From Fertoeibacter niger (lineage in GTDB: Bacteria; Pseudomonadota; Alphaproteobacteria; Rhodobacterales; Rhodobacteraceae): a DNA stretch of 64,000 bases. Shown here piece after piece: positions 1 through 10,996 of the stretch; positions within the stretch are counted from its first letter, which is position 1, and every line of letters begins with the position of its first letter. Where the stretch lies: the NCBI RefSeq assembly GCF_009380135.2, contig NZ_WHUT02000009.1:62001-126000 (forward strand). The letters are read 5' to 3'. Below the pieces are notes generated by a model. It was not told the origin of the DNA. It ran no database searches and saw only the letters and a list, made by a program, of their open reading frames with translations. The position numbers were made by a program, and so were the translations under genes.

Positions 1-1337
1 CTTCCGGTCTATTATGGATGGCATGGCGCCATCATGGTTCTGCTGCCCGCATTGGCCGGGCTGGCGCTGTGGCTGCTGATCCAGCCGATGGTCATCGAAA
101 GCCGGATTTCCGCGCAGCTTCCGCCCGAAATGGTGGCGGATGGCAGCTCGCGGGAACTGGTGATGACCGATGTGCGCCGCGTGGCGGGTGGTCTGGATAC
201 CGCTGTGGCCGTGGGTGCCATGACCGAGCAGGAAGCGGGCATGATCCGCACCGAGTTTACCAACGTGCGCGACCGCCTTGCATCTGTCGGCGTGGCGCTG
301 GGGTCGAATGTGTCGCCCGCCGTGCTGGCCGCCGCGCAGGATTACCGGGTAATGGCCTCCTATGGCACGATGGGCCGCAGCGTGTTGGCGCTGCTTCTGG
401 CCATCGGCGGTTTGGCCTATGCGGTCATGGCGACCACCAAGGATTTTCGCGCCCGCAACCGGGTGGAATCCGTGGTCCTGGGGCTGCTGATTGCAGCCTC
501 TTCCATCGCAATTCTGACCACGGTGGGCATCGTCTATTCGATGCTGACTGAAACGTTCAATTTCTTTGCCCAGTATCCCTGGCAGGACTTCTTCTTCAGC
601 CTCACCTGGTCGCCCAACTTCCGCGGCGGGTCGGATCTGGGGATCATCCCGCTGATCTGGGGCACGATGTATATCAGCCTGGTGTCGATGATCGTGTCGG
701 TGCCCGTGGGTCTGTTCGCCGCGATCTATCTGGCGGAATATGCCAGCAAGCGCACCCGGTCCTGGGTGAAACCGCTGATCGAGATCATCGCAGGCATCCC
801 GACCGTTGTGTTCGGCCTGTTCGCTCTGGTGACGGTCGGCCCGCTGCTGCGTGACTACTTTGCCGAACCGCTGGGGCTGGGCAATTCGGGCTCGTCTGTC
901 ATGACCGCCGGTCTGGTGATCGGCATCCTGAACATCCCGTTCATCTCGTCGCTGTCGGATGACATCATCAACTCGGTGCCGCAGTCGATGCGTGACGGGT
1001 CGCTGGGTCTGGGTGCCACCAAGTCGGAAACCATCCGCCAGGTGGTGCTGCCCGCAGCCCTGCCCGGCCCTGTCTGATGGCCGCCAGCCGTGCCATCGGT
1101 GAAACCATGATCGTGGTGATGGGCGCCGGGGCCGCAGCCAAGCTGAGCCTCAACCCCTTCGAGGCCATGACGACGATGACCGTGAAAATCGTGGGCCAGC
1201 TGACCGGCGATACCGACTTTGCCGCGCCGGAAACGCTGGTTGCCTTTGCACTGGGGATGACACTGTTCGTCATCACGCTGGCGCTGAACATCTTTGCCCT
1301 TGTGATCGTGCGCAAATACCGGGAGCAGTACGAATGA
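1..1337 (+). pseudogene. pstC: Phosphate ABC transporter permease PstC, 5'-truncated by the window and frameshifted
   Basis: Inner-membrane permease half of the high-affinity PstSCAB phosphate importer. The frame is open from base 1 (LPVYYGWHGA...), so the true start lies left of the window. The permease core with its EAA-type loop (DGSLGLGATKSETIRQ, then VVLPAALPG) is present, but this frame stops at TGA 1075-1077. The rest, beginning MAASRAIGETMIV, continues in another frame from ATG 1077 to 1337. Family members carry about nine residues between LPG and the SRAIGE segment; here only 17 nt separate them, consistent with loss of about 10 nt. The TGATG overlap could allow re-initiation and two half-proteins. 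It overlaps pstA by 4 nt. Either a real lesion or an assembly/sequencing error; identity as PstC is secure, intactness is not. Confidence 0.85.
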
Positions 1338-2692
1338 CCGACGCAACCGCATCGGGGATGGCCGTTCCGGCCGGGCGCCCGAAATCGTCGCTGCTGGCGC
1401 AGACCGCGCTGATGAAAAAGCGCAATGCCTCCGAGGCTCGCTTCAAGTTCTATGGCGTCGCCGCCATTGTGCTGAGCCTCTCTGTGCTGGCCTTCATGCT
1501 GTGGACCATTCTCAACGATGGTGTCTCGGCGTTCTTTCAGGCCAAGCTGTCGTTCCCGCTGGAGCTGACCGCCGAAACGCTTGACCCCGAGGGCAACCGC
1601 AACCGGGACGAGATGGCCAGGGTGACAACCATCGGCTATGGCAGGGTGCTGACGACCGCCTTTGCGACCGAGCTTGAAAAGCGCGGTATTGCCGTTGAAG
1701 GCGTGTCCGAAAAAGACATCTCGGACATGATCTCGAAAGACGCTGCGGGTGATCTGCGTGCCACGGTTCTGGCCAACCCGCAGATGGTGGGCACGACGAT
1801 TGACGCCACCGTTCTGGCCACAGGCCGGATTGACGGCTATCTCAAGGGCCGCGTCACCATGGAAACCGCCGAGCGCGACAGCAATGTCACGCCGCAACAG
1901 TTGCAACTCGCCGATGCGCTGCGCGATGCGGGCATCCTCGGGTCATCTTTCAACTGGGATTTCATCACCAGCCCCGATGCGTCGGATCAGCGGCCCGAAG
2001 CTGCGGGTCTGGGCGTGGCCATCATGGGGTCGGCCTACATGATGCTGCTGGTGTTGATCACCTGCGTGCCGATCGGTGTTGCCGCTTCGATCTATCTTGA
2101 GGAATTCGCGCCAAAGAACACCTGGACGGATGCGATCGAGGTGAACATTTCCAACCTTGCTGCCGTGCCGTCAATCGTGTTCGGTATCCTTGGTCTAGCG
2201 ATCTTCATCAACTTTGCCGGCATGCCGCAGTCTTCATCGCTGGTTGGTGCACTGGTTCTCAGCCTGATGACCCTGCCCACGATCATCATCGCCACCCGCG
2301 CCAGCATCAAGGCCGTGCCGCCGTCGATCCGTGACGCGGCGCTGGGGATCGGCGCATCCAAGATGCAGACGGTGTTCCACCACGTTCTGCCGCTGGCCAT
2401 GCCGGGCATCCTGACGGGCACCATCCTGGGCCTGGCTTCGGCCCTGGGCGAAACCGCGCCCCTGCTGCTGATCGGCATGGTCGCCTTTGTCGACAACTAC
2501 CCGGCTGCCTCGGTCGCCGGTGTGCTTGACCCCGCGACCGCCCTGCCGGTGCAGGTCTATGGCTGGGCACAGCGCGCCGACCCGGCTTTCATCGAACGCT
2601 CCTCCGGGGCGATCATCATCCTGCTCATCTTCCTCGTCGCTATGAACGTGCTGGCCATCCTTCTGCGCCGCCGCTTCGAGCGCCGCTGGTAA
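1334..2692 (+). CDS. pstA: Phosphate ABC transporter permease PstA
   Basis: Second membrane subunit of the phosphate importer, 452 aa. That is much longer than E. coli PstA (about 300 aa), because an N-terminal DUF3333-type extension precedes the permease core, as is usual in alphaproteobacteria. One transmembrane segment lies near residues 40-62. A hydrophilic, probably periplasmic region to about residue 220 follows, then about five membrane segments. The EAA loop reads [20 protein letters not shown], followed by [15 protein letters not shown] 1334 overlaps the pstC stop (ATGA), indicating translational coupling. pstB follows 22 nt downstream. Confidence 0.95.
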   Translation: MTDATASGMAVPAGRPKSSLLAQTALMKKRNASEARFKFYGVAAIVLSLSVLAFMLWTILNDGVSAFFQAKLSFPLELTAETLDPEGNRNRDEMARVTTIGYGRVLTTAFATELEKRGIAVEGVSEKDISDMISKDAAGDLRATVLANPQMVGTTIDATVLATGRIDGYLKGRVTMETAERDSNVTPQQLQLADALRDAGILGSSFNWDFITSPDASDQRPEAAGLGVAIMGSAYMMLLVLITCVPIGVAASIYLEEFAPKNTWTDAIEVNISNLAAVPSIVFGILGLAIFINFAGMPQSSSLVGALVLSLMTLPTIIIATRASIKAVPPSIRDAALGIGASKMQTVFHHVLPLAMPGILTGTILGLASALGETAPLLLIGMVAFVDNYPAASVAGVLDPATALPVQVYGWAQRADPAFIERSSGAIIILLIFLVAMNVLAILLRRRFERRW

Positions 2693-2714
2693 ACCCGGAC
2701 GGAAAGGCCAAGCC

Positions 2715-3512
2715 ATGAACGACATGAGAATAGTGGAGAGGACCGTGGATACTCAGAACACCAAGATCACGGCCCGGGGCGTGCAGGTGCATTACGGCAC
2801 ATCGCATGCGATCAAAGACCTGAACGTTGACATCCTCGACAAGACCGTGACGGCCTTTATCGGCCCGTCGGGTTGCGGCAAGTCCACGTTCCTGCGGTGT
2901 CTGAACCGGATGAACGATACGATCGCGGTCTGCAAGGTCTCGGGCGAGATCAAGCTGGAAGGCGAGGATATCTATGATGCCCGCGTTGACCCGGTGCAAT
3001 TGCGCGCCAAGGTCGGCATGGTGTTCCAGAAGCCGAACCCGTTCCCGAAGTCGATCTATGACAACGTGGCTTACGGCCCGAAAATCCACGGCCTGACCCG
3101 CAACAAGGCGGAACTGGACGAGATCGTGGAATCGTCGCTGAAAAAGGCCGCGATCTGGAACGAGGTGAAAGACCGCCTCAGCGCCCCCGGCACCGGCCTT
3201 TCGGGTGGCCAGCAGCAGCGGCTGTGCATCGCCCGCGCGATTGCCACCAGCCCCGAAGTGCTTCTGATGGACGAACCCTGCTCGGCGCTGGACCCCATCG
3301 CCACCAGCCAGGTCGAAGAGCTGATCGACGAATTGCGCAGCCAGTTCTCGGTGGTGATTGTCACACATTCCATGCAGCAGGCCGCCCGCGTTAGCCAGAA
3401 AACCGCCTTCTTCCATCTGGGGCATCTGGTGGAATACGGCGAAACCGGCCAGATCTTCACCAACCCGCAAGACCCGCGCACTGAATCCTACATTTCCGGC
3501 CGGATCGGCTGA
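2715..3512 (+). CDS. pstB: Phosphate ABC transporter ATP-binding protein PstB
   Basis: ATPase that energises phosphate import through PstCA, 265 aa, typical length. Walker A GPSGCGKS is at residues 50-57, the ABC signature is LSGGQQQRL, Walker B is [13 protein letters not shown], and the switch histidine lies in [10 protein letters not shown]. The start at 2715 is preceded by GGAAAGG; a second in-frame ATG at 2724 is possible but has poorer spacing. Lies between pstA and phoU in the standard pst-pho order and is expected to be PhoB-controlled from a promoter outside the window. Confidence 0.97.
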   Translation: MNDMRIVERTVDTQNTKITARGVQVHYGTSHAIKDLNVDILDKTVTAFIGPSGCGKSTFLRCLNRMNDTIAVCKVSGEIKLEGEDIYDARVDPVQLRAKVGMVFQKPNPFPKSIYDNVAYGPKIHGLTRNKAELDEIVESSLKKAAIWNEVKDRLSAPGTGLSGGQQQRLCIARAIATSPEVLLMDEPCSALDPIATSQVEELIDELRSQFSVVIVTHSMQQAARVSQKTAFFHLGHLVEYGETGQIFTNPQDPRTESYISGRIG

Positions 3513-3523
3513 CGGGAGGCATC

Positions 3524-4243
3524 ATGAACCAAGAACCCCACATCGCCTCGGTCTTTGACCGGGATCTGGAGGCCATTCAGGCCATGATCATGAAGATGGG
3601 CGGGCTTGTCGAAGCCGCCATCCTTGACTCGTCGCTGGCGCTGGAAAGCCGGGATGAGGAACTGGCCGACAAGGTGCGCAAGGCCGATGCGGCGATTGAT
3701 GCGCTGGAAGAGCAGATCAACACCGAGTGTGCCCGCGTGATCGCGCTGCGCGCGCCCACGGCCAGCGACCTGCGCACCGTGCTGACCGTGATGAAGATCG
3801 CGGCCAGCCTGGAACGCTGCGGTGATTATGCCAAGAACCTGGCAAAGCGTTCGACCGTGCTGGCGCAGATGCAGCCCATCGGCGGCTCGGCAGGGTCGAT
3901 CCGCCGGATGGCCAAGGCGGTGGAACTGCTGCTGAAGGATGCGCTGGACGCCTATATCCAGCGTGACGCCGTGCTGGCCGCCGAAGTGCGCGAGCGCGAC
4001 CGTGAAATCGACCAGATGTATAACGCATTGTTCCGCGAATTCCTGACACATATGATGGAAGACCCGCGCAATATCACCGCCTGCATGCATCTGCATTTCA
4101 TCGCCAAGAACATCGAGCGTGTGGGCGACCATGCGACCGGCGTGGCCGAACAGGTGATCTATCTGGTGACGGGGGCCCTGCCCGAAGAGGCGCGTGTGAA
4201 GGGCGACATCACCTCGTCGATCCGCATTGAGGGTGGCAAGTGA
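3524..4243 (+). CDS. phoU: Phosphate signalling complex protein PhoU
   Basis: Peripheral helical protein linking the Pst transporter to the PhoR/PhoB two-component system; it keeps PhoB signalling off when phosphate is plentiful. 239 aa, two PhoU repeats. The repeat signatures for metal binding are recognisable as ERCGDYAKNLAKR near residue 95 and ERVGDHATGVAEQV near residue 200. ATG 3524 follows GGGAGG at 3513-3518. The stop overlaps the GTG start of phoB. Confidence 0.96.
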   Translation: MNQEPHIASVFDRDLEAIQAMIMKMGGLVEAAILDSSLALESRDEELADKVRKADAAIDALEEQINTECARVIALRAPTASDLRTVLTVMKIAASLERCGDYAKNLAKRSTVLAQMQPIGGSAGSIRRMAKAVELLLKDALDAYIQRDAVLAAEVRERDREIDQMYNALFREFLTHMMEDPRNITACMHLHFIAKNIERVGDHATGVAEQVIYLVTGALPEEARVKGDITSSIRIEGGK

Positions 4244-4935
4244 TGGCAGCGGCGGAACAGCCTGTCGTCCTGCTGGTCGAGGATGAGCCCGCGCAACGTG
4301 AGGTTCTGTCCTACAACCTTGAAGCCGAAGGTTTTCGCGTGTCACAGGCCGCGAATGGCGAAGAGGCGCTGCTGCTGGTCGATGAAGTTTCGCCGGACGT
4401 CATCGTGCTTGACTGGATGCTGCCCAACGTATCGGGCATCGAGGTCTGCCGCCAATTGAAAACGCGCCCCGAAACCCGGGGCGTGCCGATCATCATGCTG
4501 TCGGCCCGGTCCGAGGAAGTGGACCGGGTGCGCGGGCTGGAAACCGGCGCCGATGACTATGTGATAAAGCCCTATTCGGTGGTCGAACTGATGGCCCGGG
4601 TCAGGGCGCAGTTGCGGCGCACGCGGCCCTCGTCTGTGGGTCTGGTGCTGGAATATGTGGATATCCGGCTGGACCCGGAAAGCCACAAGGTGTTTCGCGC
4701 CGACAAGGTGCTGAAACTGGGGCCGACCGAATTTCGCCTGCTGACCACTTTCATGGAAAAACCGGGCCGGGTGTGGAGCCGCGAACAGTTGCTTGACCGC
4801 GTCTGGGGCCGCGACATCTATGTGGATACCCGCACGGTCGATGTGCATATCGGGCGGCTGCGCAAGGCGCTTTGCCAGTTCGGCGGCGACGACCCGCTGC
4901 GCACCGTGCGCGGTGCGGGTTACGCGCTGGGATAG
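4240..4935 (+). CDS. phoB: Phosphate regulon response regulator PhoB
   Basis: OmpR/PhoB-class DNA-binding response regulator, 231 aa if started at the GTG that overlaps the phoU stop; an ATG three bases later (4243) is an equally possible start. The receiver domain is at residues 8-120, with acidic pair ED 14-15, phospho-acceptor D58 (VIVLDWMLP), T/S switch in IIMLSAR and K110 (DDYVIKPY). A winged-helix DNA-binding domain occupies residues 130-231 (KLGPTEFRLL, SREQLLDRVWG, VDVHIGRLRKAL, TVRGAGYAL). Last gene of the pst-pho operon; a strong hairpin follows. Confidence 0.96.
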   Translation: MMAAAEQPVVLLVEDEPAQREVLSYNLEAEGFRVSQAANGEEALLLVDEVSPDVIVLDWMLPNVSGIEVCRQLKTRPETRGVPIIMLSARSEEVDRVRGLETGADDYVIKPYSVVELMARVRAQLRRTRPSSVGLVLEYVDIRLDPESHKVFRADKVLKLGPTEFRLLTTFMEKPGRVWSREQLLDRVWGRDIYVDTRTVDVHIGRLRKALCQFGGDDPLRTVRGAGYALG

Positions 4936-5051
4936 GCCTGCGCCGGTTCGTTGGTGCATCCTGCATCTATGACAGACAATCAGCCCGTTCGCGCCGCATC
5001 TGGACGAACGGGATGATTTTTTTGGGAAATCGTGGTTCGCCGCGTCAGATC

Positions 5052-5088
5052 GTGCGGGGCCGGAGTGTGCGAACACCCGGCCCCGCAC
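5052..5088. terminator. Bidirectional hairpin between phoB and the aldehyde dehydrogenase gene
   Basis: GTGCGGGGCCGG (5052-5063) pairs perfectly with CCGGCCCCGCAC (5077-5088). The intervening bases contain a nested GTGT-gcga-ACAC hairpin with a GNRA-type loop. It sits between two convergent genes (phoB and the dehydrogenase ending at 5096) and has no clear T-run, so it is probably a shared mRNA 3' end rather than a canonical intrinsic terminator. Confidence 0.6.
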
Positions 5089-5095
5089 GCCTTGG

Positions 5096-6619
5096 TCAGG
5101 CCTGTTCGCGCAGGTCGTCGGGCAGCAGCGCCTCGGGCAGGTTCTGATAGCAGACCGGCCGCAGGAAGCGGCGGATCGACAGGGTGCCGACCGAGGTTGC
5201 GCCAAAATTGGTTGATGCGGGGTAAGGCCCGCCATGCACCATGCTGTCGGCCACCTCGACCCCGGTGGGGAAACCATTGGCCAGCACCCGCCCGGCCTTG
5301 CGTTCCAGCACCGGCAACAGGCGGCGGCCATGCGCCGTATCGCCCGCATCCAGATGCAGGGTGCAGGTCAGCTGCCCCTCCAGATGTGCGGCAAGCGCCA
5401 GCATCTCATCCGCGTCGGTTACGGTCACGATCAGGCCAAGCGGGCCGAACACCTCTTCGCCCAGGGCGTGATTGGCCAGCCATTCCGCGCCCGTGGTGCG
5501 GAACAGATAGGGTGCCGCGCGACGCTGGTCGCAGGGTGTCGCCACCAGCGCCTGCACGCCAGACGTGCCCGCGATGCGTTCGCTGCCCTGACGGTAGGCG
5601 GCGGCGATGCCGTCGGTCAGCATGGTCTGGGGTGCCACGGGTTGCAGCGCCGCCGTGGCCGCAGTTGCAAAAGTTTCGGCGTCGGGGCCAGCGATCACCA
5701 CCGCAATGCCGGGGTTGGTGCAGAACTGGCCCGCCCCCATGGTCAGCGAGGCGGCCCAGCCCGCCGCGATCTGCGCACCGCGCGCGGCCATCGCCTCGGG
5801 CAGCAGGAACATCGGGTTCACCGAGCCCAGTTCGCCAAAGAACGGAATGGGTTCGGGACGCGCGGCGCACAGGTTGAACAATGCCCGCCCGCCACCCAGT
5901 GACCCGGTAAAGCCCACCGCCTTGATCGCCGGATGTGTCACCACAGCCTCGCCCACGCTGCGGTCGCCGCCCTGAATCAGGCTGAACACGCCCGCAGGCA
6001 TGTTGCAGGCGATCCGCGCGGCATGCACCGCCTCGGCCACGATCTCGCCCGTGCCGGGATGGGCGGAATGGCCCTTGACCACCACAGGGCAGCCCGCCGC
6101 CAGCGCCGCCGCCGTGTCACCGCCCGCCGTGGAAAAGGCCAGCGGAAAGTTTGACGCGCCAAACACCGCCACCGGGCCGATGGGCCGCTGCATCATGCGC
6201 AATTCAGGGCGCGGGGCGGGCTCGCGGTCGGGCAGGGCGGCGTCGAAACGCCGGTCAAGGTAATCGCCCGCCAGGATATGCGCCGCAAACTGCCGCAACT
6301 GGCCGGTGGTGCGCCCGCGTTCGCCGTTCAGCCGCGCCTCGGGCAGGCCGGTTTCTTCGGTGCCGATCTGGGTGATGGCGGCTGCGCGCGCCTCGATCTC
6401 GTCGGCGATGGCGTTCAGGAAGGCGGCGCGTTCGGTGCGGGTTGTGGCGGCATAGGCGACGGCACAGGCCTCGGCCGCACGGCAGGCGTCATCCACCAGC
6501 GCGGGCGATCCCACGGCAAAGTCATGCGCCGCGCCATGTGCGGGGGATGAGGTAAAGGTGCCCGGGCCGGAAACCCAGTCACCCGCGATCAGGTGCTTGC
6601 CATGGGGGGTGAATGTCAT
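5096..6619 (-). CDS. Aldehyde dehydrogenase (NADP+), alpha-ketoglutarate-semialdehyde type
   Basis: Cytosolic NAD(P)-dependent aldehyde dehydrogenase, 507 aa. It resembles the family that oxidises 2,5-dioxopentanoate (alpha-ketoglutarate semialdehyde) to 2-oxoglutarate in pentose, hexarate and hydroxyproline breakdown. Visible residues: cofactor-binding K182 (VVVKGHSAHP), general base E263 (FFGELGSVNP), catalytic C300 (GAGQFCTNPG). ATG 6619 is chosen because AAGAAGGA precedes it at good spacing; the frame is open upstream to 6670 but that would overlap the regulator gene. Downstream of the FadR-type regulator and a YtfQRT-like importer, so it probably completes oxidation of an imported sugar. 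The exact substrate is inferred. Confidence 0.88.
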   Translation of the reverse strand: MTFTPHGKHLIAGDWVSGPGTFTSSPAHGAAHDFAVGSPALVDDACRAAEACAVAYAATTRTERAAFLNAIADEIEARAAAITQIGTEETGLPEARLNGERGRTTGQLRQFAAHILAGDYLDRRFDAALPDREPAPRPELRMMQRPIGPVAVFGASNFPLAFSTAGGDTAAALAAGCPVVVKGHSAHPGTGEIVAEAVHAARIACNMPAGVFSLIQGGDRSVGEAVVTHPAIKAVGFTGSLGGGRALFNLCAARPEPIPFFGELGSVNPMFLLPEAMAARGAQIAAGWAASLTMGAGQFCTNPGIAVVIAGPDAETFATAATAALQPVAPQTMLTDGIAAAYRQGSERIAGTSGVQALVATPCDQRRAAPYLFRTTGAEWLANHALGEEVFGPLGLIVTVTDADEMLALAAHLEGQLTCTLHLDAGDTAHGRRLLPVLERKAGRVLANGFPTGVEVADSMVHGGPYPASTNFGATSVGTLSIRRFLRPVCYQNLPEALLPDDLREQA

Positions 6620-6666
6620 GGTGGTGGTCCTTCTTGTGGGTCGGGGGAGGAGTGCGGCGGGGCCGG

Positions 6667-7401
6667 TCATGGCCCCAGCGCGCAGGCTTCGTCAATGGCC
6701 AGAATCTCGGCCATGGCGGCGGCGGCGGCGGGTGGGGCCTGACGCTCCACCGCGCCCAGAAGTGTGGCGTAGGCTGCCTGCTTTTCCGCCGCGAATTCGG
6801 TGTCGCCCCGCGCCAGCCTTGGCACCAGCGCGCGCACAACGGCAAATTCGCACAGGGCATTGGCCGCGCGCAACAAGGGGTTGGCACTGGCCTCGCCCAA
6901 TGTGCGGTGCAGTTCGAATTCCGCCTGCGCAAAGGGTTCGGGCATGGTGGCGACCGTTTGGCGCTGGCCCAGCCAGTAGAACAACTGGCGCAACTGGTCG
7001 GCGGTGCGGTGCCTTGCGGCCAGTTCGGCGGTTTGCAGTTCCAGCGTGCGGCGCACATCGAAAAATGCGTGCAGAAAGGCGGGTTCGGGCCCGGCATCGT
7101 TCATCCAGGCCAGCACCTGGCGGTCAAACAGGTTCCAGCGGCTGCGCGGCAGCACGCGGGTGCCCACCTTGGGGCGCGCCTCGACCAGACCCTTGGCCTC
7201 CAGCGTTTTCAAGGCCTCGCGCAGCACGGTGCGCGACACGCCGTAAGCGTCGATCATCTCGGCGTCATTGGGCAGGATGGTGCCCACCTTCATCCGGCCC
7301 GACACGATGCCCAGCCCGATTTCGCCGATGACGAAGGAATGAAAGTTCCGGGCCGCCTGCCTGCCTGCGAGCGTGCGGATCAGGCTGCCGGGTTCACTCA
7401 T
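6667..7401 (-). CDS. GntR-family (FadR subfamily) transcriptional regulator
   Basis: 244 aa. The N-terminal winged helix-turn-helix (residues about 20-85) reads ILPNDAEMIDAYGVSRTVLREALKTLEAKGLV, followed by PKVGTRVLPRS, both hallmarks of GntR regulators. The C-terminal half is an all-helical FCD ligand-binding domain (LELQTAELAARH, FHRTL-like ELHRTLGEAS). It lies between the permease gene yjfF (1 nt away) and the dehydrogenase, all on the same strand, and is likely the sugar-acid-responsive repressor of this cluster. A matching candidate operator lies upstream of ytfQ at 12029-12039. Confidence 0.9.
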   Translation of the reverse strand: MSEPGSLIRTLAGRQAARNFHSFVIGEIGLGIVSGRMKVGTILPNDAEMIDAYGVSRTVLREALKTLEAKGLVEARPKVGTRVLPRSRWNLFDRQVLAWMNDAGPEPAFLHAFFDVRRTLELQTAELAARHRTADQLRQLFYWLGQRQTVATMPEPFAQAEFELHRTLGEASANPLLRAANALCEFAVVRALVPRLARGDTEFAAEKQAAYATLLGAVERQAPPAAAAAMAEILAIDEACALGP

Positions 7402-7402
7402 C

Positions 7403-8380
7403 TCACGCTTTCCAGAGGGCCTTCCGTGACGGTGCCGACGCCGAGAAGATCAGGCGCTGCAAGAGGATGAACATGAACAGCAGCCCGCCGATGACGATCT
7501 TTGTCCACCAGCTCGAAAGTGAGCCGTCAAAGACGATATACGTCTGCACCAGCCCCTGCAACAAGACCCCGATGAAGGTGCCGGCAATGAAACCGTAACC
7601 GCCGGTCAGCAGCGTGCCACCGATCACCACGGCCGCAATCGCGTCCAGCTCCACCCCCACGGCCGACAGCGAATAGCCCGCCTTGGTGTAAAGCGAGAAT
7701 ACCGCCCCGGCCAGCCCCGCCAGCGTGGAAGACAGCGTATAGATCAGGATCGTGGTGCGCGGCACCGGCACGCCCATCAGCGCCGCCGACGTGGGGTTGC
7801 CCCCCAGCGCATAGACCGCCGAGCCAAACCGCGTGCGGTGCGCCAGCAAAGCCCCCAGCACGAACACCGCCACCATCAGCCCGCCAATCACCGTGATCCG
7901 CCCGCCACCCGGCAGCAGAAGATAGGTCTGCGACACGGCGGTGTAGAAATCATGCTTGATGCCGATGGAATCGGGCGAGATGACCGAGGCCGCGCCCCGC
8001 GCCAGAAACATCCCCGCCAGCGTCACGATAAAGGCAGGCACCTGCAGATAGGCAATCGCGGCGCCCATCGTGGCCCCGAATGCCGCCGCCACCACCAGCG
8101 CCACGGCAAAGGCCGCCAGCGGGTGCAGACCCGCCCACATCACCAGCACCGCAATCAGCACGGTGGTGAATCCGATCACCGCGCCCACCGACAGGTCAAT
8201 GCCGCCTGCAAGGATCACGAAGGTCATGCCCACCGCCGCGATGCCCAGAAAGGCGTTGTCGGTCAGAAAGTTGCCCAGAACACGGGTGGAAAGCAGCCCG
8301 GGGTATTGCGACACGGCCAGCGCATAGGCCAGCACGAATATGATCGTCGTGGCCAGCAGGGGGCGAAGCGAGCGGTTCAT
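7403..8380 (-). CDS. yjfF: Sugar (galactofuranose-type) ABC transporter permease YjfF
   Basis: 325 aa membrane permease of the BPD_transp_2 (ribose/galactofuranose) class with about eight to ten hydrophobic segments. Visible family motifs: ILAGGIDLSVGAVIGFT near residue 65, ALGGNPTSAALMGVPV near 200, and AIAAVVIGGTLLTGGYG near 255. Starts at ATG 8380, overlapping the end of ytfT by 4 nt. It forms a heterodimeric channel with YtfT, driven by YtfR. The gene name follows the YtfQRT-YjfF arrangement; the true substrate could be another aldofuranose such as L-arabinofuranose. Confidence 0.88.
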   Translation of the reverse strand: MNRSLRPLLATTIIFVLAYALAVSQYPGLLSTRVLGNFLTDNAFLGIAAVGMTFVILAGGIDLSVGAVIGFTTVLIAVLVMWAGLHPLAAFAVALVVAAAFGATMGAAIAYLQVPAFIVTLAGMFLARGAASVISPDSIGIKHDFYTAVSQTYLLLPGGGRITVIGGLMVAVFVLGALLAHRTRFGSAVYALGGNPTSAALMGVPVPRTTILIYTLSSTLAGLAGAVFSLYTKAGYSLSAVGVELDAIAAVVIGGTLLTGGYGFIAGTFIGVLLQGLVQTYIVFDGSLSSWWTKIVIGGLLFMFILLQRLIFSASAPSRKALWKA

Positions 8381-9386
8381 GGCATCGTCCTTTCGCGGGG
8401 GGCTGTCTTGCGTTTCGGCATCCGGCGGGCAAAAGCCTCGGCGGCCAACGGCGATTGCAGGATCAGGATCAGGATGATGATGCCCGCCTTGACCATCAGG
8501 TTGAACTCGGGCGGCAGGCCGGAAATCAGGATGCCGGTGTTCATCGCCTGGATGATCACCGCGCCCAGCACCGACAGCGGGATGGAAAACCGCCCGCCCA
8601 GCAATGACGTGCCGCCGATCACCACGGCCAGAATGGCATCAAGCTCCAGCCACAGGCCCGCGTTGTTGGCATCGGCGCCCCGGATATCGCCCGCCACGAT
8701 GATGCCCGCGATGGCCGCGCAGAAGCCCGCAAAAGCATAGGCCCCGATCAGCAATAGCCGCGCCGGAATGCCCACCAGCCGGGCGGCACCCTTGTTCACG
8801 CCCACCGCCTCGATCATCAGCCCCAGCGCGGTGCGGCGCACCAGCAGCGTGGTCAACAGCAGCAGCGCCAGCGCGATCACCACGGGCATCGGCAGCCCCA
8901 GGAAGGCCCCCGTGCCGATGTAGATCAGCACCGGGTCGGAAAAGGTGACGATCGACCCTTCGGTTATCAATTGCGCCAGCCCCCGCCCTGCCACCATCAA
9001 GACCAGCGTGGCCACGATGGGCTGCATGTCCAGATATGTGACCAGCACGCCGTTCCACAGCCCGCACAAAAGCCCGGCCGCCAACGCCGCCGTCACCGCG
9101 ACAATCGCGGGCTGCCCGCCAACCACCAGCGTTGCCGCCACCGCCGCGGCAATGGCCATCACCGCGCCGACCGACAGGTCAACGCCCTTGGTCGCAATCA
9201 CCGCCGTCATGCCGATGGCGAGGATGGCGACGGGCGCGCCCCGGTTCAGCACGTCGATCAGACTGCCGAACAGGCGGCCGTCGCGCCATGTCAGGTCAAA
9301 GAAATCGGGGAACAGCAACCAGTTCATCAGCAGCACGGCAACCAGCGCCGCAACCTGAGGGCGCAGGAAAATGCCGGAAAGGCGGG

Positions 9387-9390
<4 letters not shown>
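8377..9390 (-). CDS. ytfT: Sugar (galactofuranose-type) ABC transporter permease YtfT
   Basis: 337 aa inner-membrane permease of the same class as YjfF. Recognisable elements: AIGMTAVIATKGVDLSVGAV near residue 65, EAVGVNKGAARLVGIP near 205, ELDAILAVVIGGTSLLGGRF near 260. Overlaps ytfR upstream and yjfF downstream by 4 nt each (ATGA), so the three are translated as a coupled block. Partner of the YtfQ binding protein and YtfR ATPase. Confidence 0.88.
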
Positions 9391-10940
<1,550 letters not shown>

Positions 10941-10961
10941 GTCATCCCCCCTCCGGTGGTG

Positions 10962-10984
10962 GGCGCGGGGCCGAACCCCGCGCC
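10962..10984 (-). terminator. Intercistronic hairpin between ytfQ and ytfR
   Basis: GGCGCGGGG (10962-10970), loop ccgaa, CCCCGCGCC (10976-10984): a perfect 9-bp stem in the short gap after the binding-protein gene. There is no T-run. Such stems commonly let the abundant binding-protein mRNA outlast or outnumber the downstream transporter mRNA; that role is inferred here. Confidence 0.5.
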
Positions 10985-10996
10985 GCGCGCCTTGTG

